Origin: Paenibacillus puerhi
Lineage (GTDB): Bacteria; Bacillota; Bacilli; Paenibacillales; NBRC-103111
NCBI RefSeq assembly: GCF_009846885.1
Contig: NZ_WUWM01000016.1
Span: 1 to 64,000 of the forward strand
Direction: 5' to 3'
Length of the DNA: 64,000 bases
Part shown: positions 54,930 through 64,000 of the stretch, piece by piece
Layout of the letters: the number at the start of each line of letters is the position of its first letter
Numbering within the stretch: position 1 is the stretch's first letter
Program-made: the position numbers and the translations under genes
Notes under the pieces: model-generated
What the model was told of the DNA's origin: nothing
The model's database searches: none
The model's input: only the letters and a program-made list of their open reading frames with translations

Positions 54930-57062
54930 ATGAAGAATATGTTATTTAACGCCCATCATTCCCCTATGGGAGCATTCGCCAGCTTCACCCTGGGCTATCC
55001 CGGCGCCAGTGGCGGGCTAGGGTTGGAACTGGGCAAGCCGGCGGACCAGAGCATCTATATCGGGGTGCAATCGGAGGCGGGGGATTGCTATCGAGTCCTT
55101 CCTTTCTTTAATAAGGGTCAGGATGAGAGCAGCCGGTACGATGTGGAGAAACAAAATACGGCCGAAGAGAGAAGCCTGCTGGTGCCATATGCACCAGAGG
55201 AGATTTCACGGGATTTTCGCCTCGGCACGGATGAGTTTAAGGCTGGGGAATTGTCGTTTCGGATCTATTCCCAGGCTTCCCCGGTACCGGACCCATCCGC
55301 ATCAAGTCCGGAAGAAATGAAAATGGCAATTGTCCCGTCCGTATTGGTGGAGTTGACGGTGGACAATACCAGCGGCCGCTCTGCTCGGCGGGCATTCTTC
55401 GGTATGGAAGGCACGGATCCTTATAGCTCCATGAGACTCATGAATGAAACTTGCAGTGGTGGAATAAAGGGAATCGGCCAAGGCAGGAATTTGGCGATCG
55501 TCTCCTTGGATGCGGATGTGAAGTCGGCATTAGGTTTTACCATGGAAAAGATTCTCCTAAATACTATAGTCTCTAATTATCACTTTGGGCTGGGGAGCGT
55601 AGGGGCGCTACTCATGGAGATTCCCGCCGGAACCAAGCGAACGTTCCGTTTTGCGGTATGCTTCCATCGTGGAGGCATGGTGACGGCCGGGTTGGACGCA
55701 ACCTACTACTACACTCGATACTTTCCGTCCATCGAGGAGGTCGCTGCCTATTCCCTGGAACACTTCGAGGACATTGCGGAGCTGTGCCGGTCAACCAATG
55801 CCCTGGTTGATGGATCAAGGCTAACGGATGACCAGAGGTTCATGCTGACCCATGCCATCAAGAGCTATTACGGCAGCACGGAGTTTCTGGAGTATCAGGG
55901 CGAACCGTTATGGGTAGTGAACGAAGGCGAGTACCGGATGATGAATACTTTCGATCTCACCGTGGATATGCTGTTCTACGAGCTGCGCATGAACGCATGG
56001 ACTGTTCGGAATGTACTGGATTTATTCACGAAGCGTTACTCTTATGAGGATCATATCTTCTTCCCGGGGGACAACAATCTTTACCCAGGAGGCATCAGTT
56101 TCACCCATGATATGGGGGTGGCCAATGTATTCTCCAGGAGCGGCTATTCTGCTTACGAGCTAGCTGGTCTAAAGGGCTGCTTCTCGCATATGACCCACGA
56201 ACAGCTGGTCAATTGGGTTCTCTGTGCTGCAGCCTATGTGGAGCATACCGGGGATGAAGCGTGGTTGTCGGCGAACGGCCGTATTTTCGAACAGTGCTTC
56301 GCGAGTATGCTCAATCGGGATCATCCCGATCCTACGCAGCGTAACGGTGTTATGGGGCTTGACAGCTTCAGAACCGAATACGGTGCGGAAATCACCACGT
56401 ACGATAGCTTGGATGAGTCATTGGGCCAGGCTCGAAACAATCTCTATCTTGCCGTAAAATGCTGGGCTACTTATGTGGCTTTGGAGCGGGTCTTCATGAA
56501 GCTGGGCCTACGGGAGCTGTCTTTGAAGGCGGGACTTCAGGCGGAGAAATCAGCGGCAACGATCCTCTCATACCAAATGCCCGAGGGAAGCATTCCAGCT
56601 ATTATGGGAGAACACCATAACTCTTACATCATTCCTGCAATAGAAGGACTCGTATTCCCGTACGTAACCGGCTGCAAGGAGGCTTTGGACCCCGAAGGGC
56701 GTTTTGGCCCACTTATTACAGGGTTGAAGAGGCATCTCCGGTCGGTACTGCAACCAGGTATATGCCTGTTTCAGGATGGAGGCTGGAAGCTCTCTTCCAC
56801 CAGCAATAACTCTTGGCTCAGCAAAATATACCTTTGCCAATTCGTGGCCCGGCAGATCCTCGGGCTGGAGTGGGATCAAGCTGGACTTGCGGCAGACAGC
56901 ATCCATACGGAGTGGTTAACCCATCCTGAGCATTCGTATTGGAGTTGGAGTGATCAGATCATCTCCGGCGTCATCCATGGCAGTAAATACTATCCGCGTG
57001 GAGTAACGGCCATACTTTGGTTGCTGGAGGAGGCAGAGTCGGCCATTCACCAGGGTACATAA
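54930..57062 (+). CDS. GH52 beta-xylosidase
   Basis: A 710-residue cytoplasmic glycoside hydrolase. The GH52 family is recognised throughout: FNAHHSPMGAFASFTLGYPG at the start, NEGEYRMMNTFDLTVD, GGISFTHDMGVANVFSR, TTYDSLDESLGQARNN and the end ISGVIHGSKYYPRGVT. By alignment to Geobacillus enzymes the nucleophile is Glu332 and the acid/base Asp492. It releases xylose from short xylo-oligosaccharides. ATG 54930 is 8 nt after AAGGAG. It forms an operon with the GH2 gene 18 bp downstream. Confidence 0.95.
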   Translation: MKNMLFNAHHSPMGAFASFTLGYPGASGGLGLELGKPADQSIYIGVQSEAGDCYRVLPFFNKGQDESSRYDVEKQNTAEERSLLVPYAPEEISRDFRLGTDEFKAGELSFRIYSQASPVPDPSASSPEEMKMAIVPSVLVELTVDNTSGRSARRAFFGMEGTDPYSSMRLMNETCSGGIKGIGQGRNLAIVSLDADVKSALGFTMEKILLNTIVSNYHFGLGSVGALLMEIPAGTKRTFRFAVCFHRGGMVTAGLDATYYYTRYFPSIEEVAAYSLEHFEDIAELCRSTNALVDGSRLTDDQRFMLTHAIKSYYGSTEFLEYQGEPLWVVNEGEYRMMNTFDLTVDMLFYELRMNAWTVRNVLDLFTKRYSYEDHIFFPGDNNLYPGGISFTHDMGVANVFSRSGYSAYELAGLKGCFSHMTHEQLVNWVLCAAAYVEHTGDEAWLSANGRIFEQCFASMLNRDHPDPTQRNGVMGLDSFRTEYGAEITTYDSLDESLGQARNNLYLAVKCWATYVALERVFMKLGLRELSLKAGLQAEKSAATILSYQMPEGSIPAIMGEHHNSYIIPAIEGLVFPYVTGCKEALDPEGRFGPLITGLKRHLRSVLQPGICLFQDGGWKLSSTSNNSWLSKIYLCQFVARQILGLEWDQAGLAADSIHTEWLTHPEHSYWSWSDQIISGVIHGSKYYPRGVTAILWLLEEAESAIHQGT

Positions 57063-60095
<3,033 letters not shown>

Positions 60096-60102
60096 CTCAG
60101 TT

Positions 60103-60145
60103 ATGAACCTTAGCGGTGTGATAAGCCTGTCTAAGGTTCATTTTC
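60103..60145. terminator. Terminator between the GH2 and AraC genes
   Basis: Arms ATGAACCTTAG and CTAAGGTTCAT followed by a T-rich stretch, between convergent genes. Confidence 0.85.
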
Positions 60146-60158
60146 ATATATTTTAGAA

Positions 60159-61004
60159 TTACGGGATTTCCTTGTGCTTACGTAACGAAGAGGGAGCTTC
60201 TCCAAGCACTGCCTTGAAGGATCGATTAAAGGAGCGAACGCTTTCAAAGCCGCAATGAAATGCAATGGAGCATAAGGATTCGTTGGTTGTTTTAATCAAC
60301 TGCTCGGCCTGCAGGATACGAAGACGATTCAGATAAGAACGAAAATTCATGCCTACGCACTTGTTGAACAAGCGGGAAAGGTGGTAAGGACTGACGTTAA
60401 AGGTTTTTGAAAGGGTCATAAGTGAATTTTCGTGGTTGTAGTTTTGCTCGAGGTAGCGCAGCACCTGCTGGATGATTTCAGAGCTTTCTACTTCCGCGAA
60501 CTTATCTTGAAAATGCGGCTGTACATTCGGTTGATGCCGGGTTAGGGTACCGCAAATTCGATTGATTTCCGAAACGGTATACATTTCCCAAGCCTCGGAT
60601 TGAAGGGTGAATTCCTCGAGCGCTCTTCTGAAGCCTGCCACGAGTTCTGCCCTCTTCTCGTCGTCGAAATGCTCCAGCTTCACAATATGGTTGTAAACGG
60701 AAAAAGGGGAACGTTCCCCCGCTTTGATGCCTATCAGCTTCGGATGAAACAGCAACAGGATCGCCTTGGCGGATGAGCTTCCGCTGCCGTGATAATGATG
60801 AATATCGCCGCTGTCGCATATCGCGATGTCCCCAGGTTGAAGCTGGTACATCTTCTGACCGATGGTCATGGTAAAGGTCCCCTGCAGCACATACAACATC
60901 TCAATTTCCGTATGCCAATGGGGCAGATAGTGGAAGCCGCCGCTTTTGAGATAACAACTAAACGGGAATTCATCGGGGTATTTCCGGTATTCGCGGTATG
61001 CCAA
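60159..61004 (-). CDS. AraC-family regulator with cupin sensor domain
   Basis: A 281-residue transcription factor: an N-terminal cupin (about 15-100, HYLPHWHTEIEMLYVLQG) that can bind a sugar, and a C-terminal double AraC HTH (about 185-278, SLMTLSKTFNVSPYHLSRLFNK). TTG 61004 is preferred because GGAGGAGGA lies just upstream; earlier starts at 61082 or about 61055 are possible but lack ribosome sites. Its place inside the five-promoter regulon makes it the leading candidate for the shared activator (inference). Confidence 0.88.
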   Translation of the reverse strand: MAYREYRKYPDEFPFSCYLKSGGFHYLPHWHTEIEMLYVLQGTFTMTIGQKMYQLQPGDIAICDSGDIHHYHGSGSSSAKAILLLFHPKLIGIKAGERSPFSVYNHIVKLEHFDDEKRAELVAGFRRALEEFTLQSEAWEMYTVSEINRICGTLTRHQPNVQPHFQDKFAEVESSEIIQQVLRYLEQNYNHENSLMTLSKTFNVSPYHLSRLFNKCVGMNFRSYLNRLRILQAEQLIKTTNESLCSIAFHCGFESVRSFNRSFKAVLGEAPSSLRKHKEIP

Positions 61005-61104
61005 AACCAATCCTCCTCCAAATGGATCATATGAAAATGGGTAACTACTCATCATTATGAATAATGAGCAGGATCCGGGCAAACGGAATATCTATGATAA
61101 ATAA

Positions 61105-61141
61105 CAAAAAAGCTGCTTTTATCTGACGATAAGCAGCCATT
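61105..61141 (-). terminator. Terminator after the minus-strand binding-protein gene
   Basis: On the minus strand GCTGCTTATC, a loop, GATAAAAGCAGC and a six-T run. Confidence 0.88.
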
Positions 61142-61156
61142 TTGCTAGCGAAAGGT

Positions 61157-62473
61157 TTATTTCTTTGCAGCCTTCAGTTCATTAATTTTTTGAATGGATT
61201 CTTCCTCTACCGTACGAAGTGCCGTAACCACGTCCTTTTGTTCCTTCAGGATCAGATCAAATACACGCGTCATGTTGGGATTATGAATAACCAGACCGCT
61301 TTTCCGTGCGGGAGGTGGACTTGCGTTCTTCAGAGCAAAGATTGCTTTGGTATTCATTCCTTTTAAGTGTGGATAATCCTGACCATATTTTTCACGAACT
61401 TCTTGCTTCAATAGTGGAGTGATCCAGCCGCTCTTGGACAACTCGGTTTGAACCTCATCGGACAATAGATGCGCGATCACCTCAAACGCTTGTTCCTTAT
61501 ATTTCGATTGGCTTGTTATAAAAAAGGACTGTGAATTGGGCATAAAGCCCGTTCCCGGTGCTTCCTTGAAGGTGGGTGTCGTAACGGCATCGAAATCCAA
61601 GGCGGTGTTGGCATTATACCAGTGGACAATCTTCTCCGTCGTATGAAGCGCCATCGCCATTTCACCCTTAGGAAACTCATCGATGAAGGTGTAAGGATTA
61701 TTTTCCAGTTGAAAAAAACGGGCGTAATTTTCTACCAACTTCCTCCAAGGCTCTGTATTAAGAGTCGGTTTATCCTCGGTAGCGGACATATTGGAGAGCG
61801 AGAGCTGGTTGAAGCCGGCCATAATTCCCGTGTGTGCTTGAAAGCCTTTATATACAACCCCGTTATCGGTTTTGGACAGCTTCTTGGCAAGCTCATATAC
61901 TTCGTCATACGTCATGCCATCCTTAGGATACGGCACTCCGAAGCGGTCGAAGATCGATTTATTATAAAACAGAAGGAAGCTGCCCGTATTAAAAGGAATT
62001 CCGTAGATTTTGTTATCCTGATTGGAATTTTTAACGTCCTCAATCACAGCGGGGTTTAAACGGCCCATATCAAAGTTGTAATGTTTGATCAAGCCTGAAA
62101 GGTCGTAATGCAGGTCGTTCGTAATGATATTGCGTTCCGCCCAGCTGGTGGTTTCGTAAATAATGTCGGGAATGTTTCCTGCTGCAATGAGATCCGTATA
62201 TTCCTGTCCCTTCCCTTTATGAACATGCTCGATAGTAACGTGAGGAAATTTGGCCTTAATGAATCTGCCGATGTCTTTATCGAACGTATCCTCATTGACA
62301 TACGGGCCTTGGGCGGTATAAATCTTGAGTGTTACCGGATCGCTCTTGGGTGTGGGCGGACCGCTATTTTCCGAAGCAATGGTACTACCGGGTGCTCCCT
62401 CCCCACCACAAGCTGTAGTGAGCAGAAGCATGGATGATATGGCAAACATGGACAGCTTCTTCCAATGATGCAT
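61157..62473 (-). CDS. Extracellular solute-binding lipoprotein (ABC sugar type)
   Basis: A 438-residue lipoprotein (lipobox LLTTAC) of family-1 solute-binding proteins, typical of oligosaccharide importers. ATG 62473 has GGGGAGGT upstream. No permease gene accompanies it in the window; it may use the importer at 39873-41536 or permeases beyond the window. Divergent from the GH88 gene, so it likely binds unsaturated uronate oligosaccharides (inference). Confidence 0.92.
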   Translation of the reverse strand: MHHWKKLSMFAISSMLLLTTACGGEGAPGSTIASENSGPPTPKSDPVTLKIYTAQGPYVNEDTFDKDIGRFIKAKFPHVTIEHVHKGKGQEYTDLIAAGNIPDIIYETTSWAERNIITNDLHYDLSGLIKHYNFDMGRLNPAVIEDVKNSNQDNKIYGIPFNTGSFLLFYNKSIFDRFGVPYPKDGMTYDEVYELAKKLSKTDNGVVYKGFQAHTGIMAGFNQLSLSNMSATEDKPTLNTEPWRKLVENYARFFQLENNPYTFIDEFPKGEMAMALHTTEKIVHWYNANTALDFDAVTTPTFKEAPGTGFMPNSQSFFITSQSKYKEQAFEVIAHLLSDEVQTELSKSGWITPLLKQEVREKYGQDYPHLKGMNTKAIFALKNASPPPARKSGLVIHNPNMTRVFDLILKEQKDVVTALRTVEEESIQKINELKAAKK

Positions 62474-62498
62474 TCAAATGACCTCCCCTGAGAATTTA

Positions 62499-62512
62499 TG
62501 TAAGCATTTACA
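62499..62512 (-). promoter_or_regulatory. cre-like operator upstream of the binding-protein gene
   Basis: TGTAAGCATTTACA fits the cre consensus with one central mismatch (CA for CG). It lies 26 bp from the start codon of the minus-strand gene. Confidence 0.65.
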
Positions 62513-62596
62513 TTTTGCATCGTATCAAGATTTCATTACATCATCTCGCCAGAAATTGCTGTTGTGTAGACAATTTTTGTGATTTGGCAAGGAACA

Positions 62597-62659
62597 TAGG
62601 ATTTCCTGATTTAAAAGTAGTATCCTCCCTCCATGAGTGGAAATTGGTCATGTTATTGT
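62597..62659 (+). promoter_or_regulatory. Shared regulon promoter, copy D (GH88 gene)
   Basis: TAGGATTT (62597-62604), 20 nt, CTCCCT (62625-62630, two mismatches to TTGCCT), then TTATTG/TATTGT 22-23 nt further (62653-62659). The weakest of the five in its second half. Confidence 0.72.
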
Positions 62660-62703
62660 AAAGACTGGAGTATAGAAGATAAATAGGAGAGAGAGGCAAA
62701 GAG

Positions 62704-63834
62704 ATGTTGAACGCCAGCGAACAACAATGGGTAGAAGCTGTATTGAACAAGCTTGTAACTAAGATGGAGTGGGTCAGTGACAAATCAAGAGACAAAATTC
62801 CGTATACGACTATAAACGGAACCCATGACGATCGTTCGCTTACGGATATTGATTGGTGGACCAACGGCATTTGGGGCGGCATGATGTGGCTGATGCACCA
62901 CGTAACAGGCGATAACAAATACAAAGAAATCGCTGAAATTTCGGAAGATAAGCTGGATGAGTGCTTTCGGCGATTCTATGGCTTGCACCACGATGTAGGG
63001 TTTATGTGGTTGCCAACCAGTGTAGCTCGTTATAGAGTGACGAACCATCCGGAGTCACGAAAAAGAGCGCTGCATGCGGCCAACCTGCTGGCCGGACGGT
63101 TTAATTTGGCCGGGGGCTTTATTCGTGCCTGGAATGATATCGATGGAGAAGACTGCCGGGGCTGGGCTATCATCGATTGTATGCTCAATCTCCCCTTGCT
63201 TTATTGGGCCTCCAAGGAATCGGGCGATCCTCGCTTCACCCAAATCGCAATGAAGCATGCCGATACGGCTATGATCGCCTTCGTAAGACCGGACGGGTCG
63301 GTGCATCATATTGTGGAATTTGATCCGTTCCAAGGTGGAGTAGTAAGAACACATGGCGGACAAGGATACGGAGTAGACTCCTCGTGGACAAGAGGACAAG
63401 CCTGGGGATTATACGGATTTATAATGAGCTATCTCCATACACAGAAGGAACAATATCTGCATACGTCCCAGAGGATTGCGCATTACTTTATGTCTAATAT
63501 ACCGGATAATGGGATCATTCCGATTGATTTCAGGCAGCCAAAGGAGCCAGCTTATGAAGATTCTACGGCCGCCGCTATCGCAGCGTGCGGGTTGATCGAG
63601 ATCGCCAAGGTGGTGCCGCCGTTGGAGCAAGATACCTATGTAAAGGCTGCACTAAAGCTGCTGAAAACCTTGGACGATCACCGCTGCGACTGGACAGCAA
63701 GCACCGACAGTATCCTGCTGAAAGGCTCCGAAGCCTATCATCGAGAAAACCATCATTCTGCAATCATTTATGGTGATTACTTTTTTATGGAGGCTGTAAT
63801 GAAACTGAAGGGCAACGATTTGTACCTCTGGTGA
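62704..63834 (+). CDS. GH88 unsaturated glucuronyl hydrolase
   Basis: A 376-residue cytoplasmic alpha/alpha-barrel enzyme that removes the 4,5-unsaturated uronic acid left at the end of chains by polysaccharide lyases. The family is recognised by WWTNGIWGGMMWL, LHHDVGFMWLPTSVARYR and GWAIIDCMLNLPLLYWAS. By comparison with Bacillus sp. GL1 UGL the catalytic Asp residues are Asp97 and Asp158. AGGAGAGAG precedes ATG 62704. It directly ties the block to lyase products. Confidence 0.95.
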   Translation: MLNASEQQWVEAVLNKLVTKMEWVSDKSRDKIPYTTINGTHDDRSLTDIDWWTNGIWGGMMWLMHHVTGDNKYKEIAEISEDKLDECFRRFYGLHHDVGFMWLPTSVARYRVTNHPESRKRALHAANLLAGRFNLAGGFIRAWNDIDGEDCRGWAIIDCMLNLPLLYWASKESGDPRFTQIAMKHADTAMIAFVRPDGSVHHIVEFDPFQGGVVRTHGGQGYGVDSSWTRGQAWGLYGFIMSYLHTQKEQYLHTSQRIAHYFMSNIPDNGIIPIDFRQPKEPAYEDSTAAAIAACGLIEIAKVVPPLEQDTYVKAALKLLKTLDDHRCDWTASTDSILLKGSEAYHRENHHSAIIYGDYFFMEAVMKLKGNDLYLW

Positions 63835-63850
63835 GGATCAGCCTAAATCG

Positions 63851-63913
63851 TAGGATTTAACCACTTACAGCATAGAATCTTGCCTCTACGATCGATCAAT
63901 AACACCTTATAAT
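63851..63913 (+). promoter_or_regulatory. Shared regulon promoter, copy E (next gene)
   Basis: TAGGATTT (63851-63858), 21 nt, TTGCCT (63880-63885), 22 nt, TATAAT (63908-63913). The flanking sequence TTGCCTCTAC also matches copy C. Confidence 0.88.
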
Positions 63914-63954
63914 CATATTACAAGGTGATCAGCAAACTAAAGGAGTGAACACCG

Positions 63955-64000
63955 TTGGAAGTGCAAACCGAAATCACGATCAAACGTACCCAGGCAGCAA
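63955..64000 (+). CDS. Start of a further regulon gene (partial)
   Basis: TTG 63955 is 9 nt after AAGGAG and begins MEVQTEITIKRTQAA. The gene runs off the window, so its product cannot be named. It is the fifth unit behind the shared promoter. Confidence 0.7.
   Translation, partial: MEVQTEITIKRTQAA

Overview
The window reads as chromosomal DNA of a spore-forming Bacillota, most likely Paenibacillus or a close relative (inference). Support comes from a Bacillus-type rRNA/tRNA array, spore genes (sspI, a 30-residue YjcZ peptide, a YheC/YheD-like ATP-grasp), the ccpN-yqfL pair, a LiaFSR/PspA operon, many TTG starts with strong Shine-Dalgarno sites, and a C-terminal SLH-anchored giant enzyme.

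Layout. 1-2023: 3' end of 23S rRNA and 17 tRNA genes, closed by a perfect terminator; no 5S gene lies between or among them. 2074-34005: GC-rich housekeeping DNA: a polysaccharide deacetylase, a TSUP transporter, glpX, ccpN (apparent ATC start) with the PPDK regulator, moaA, an NlpC/P60 hydrolase, an Eis-like acetyltransferase, a seven-gene envelope-stress operon (LiaI-like, PspA, PspC, PspA, LiaF, LiaS, LiaR), a DoxX/dioxygenase pair opposite an HxlR regulator, an ECF sigma/anti-sigma operon with an extra sigma-like fragment, zwf, prfC, a LacI-type regulator, ktrA and a TrmH methyltransferase. 34262-64000: a more AT-rich accessory block devoted to an acidic, possibly sulfated polysaccharide.

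The accessory block has a sensing/import part (YesM-type kinase, YesN-type regulator, orphan TRAP-type binding lipoprotein, ABC sugar importer, sulfatase) and a degradation part: a secreted beta-propeller/Ig protein, a 2242-residue SLH-anchored heparinase II/III-type lyase, a secreted alginate-lyase-fold enzyme, cytoplasmic GH52 beta-xylosidase and GH2 beta-galactosidase, an AraC regulator, a solute-binding lipoprotein, a GH88 unsaturated glucuronyl hydrolase and one further gene cut by the window end. The logic is surface cleavage by lyases, uptake of unsaturated oligosaccharides, then intracellular trimming.

The most striking observation is a shared promoter design in front of five transcription units of the degradation part (45530, 52572, 54797, 62597, 63851): TAGRATTT, 20-21 nt, TTGCCT (or close), then 22 nt to a -10 hexamer. 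This defines a local regulon read directly from the sequence. Two of these promoters also carry catabolite (cre-type) operators. The activator is probably AraC-type, but which protein binds is inference.
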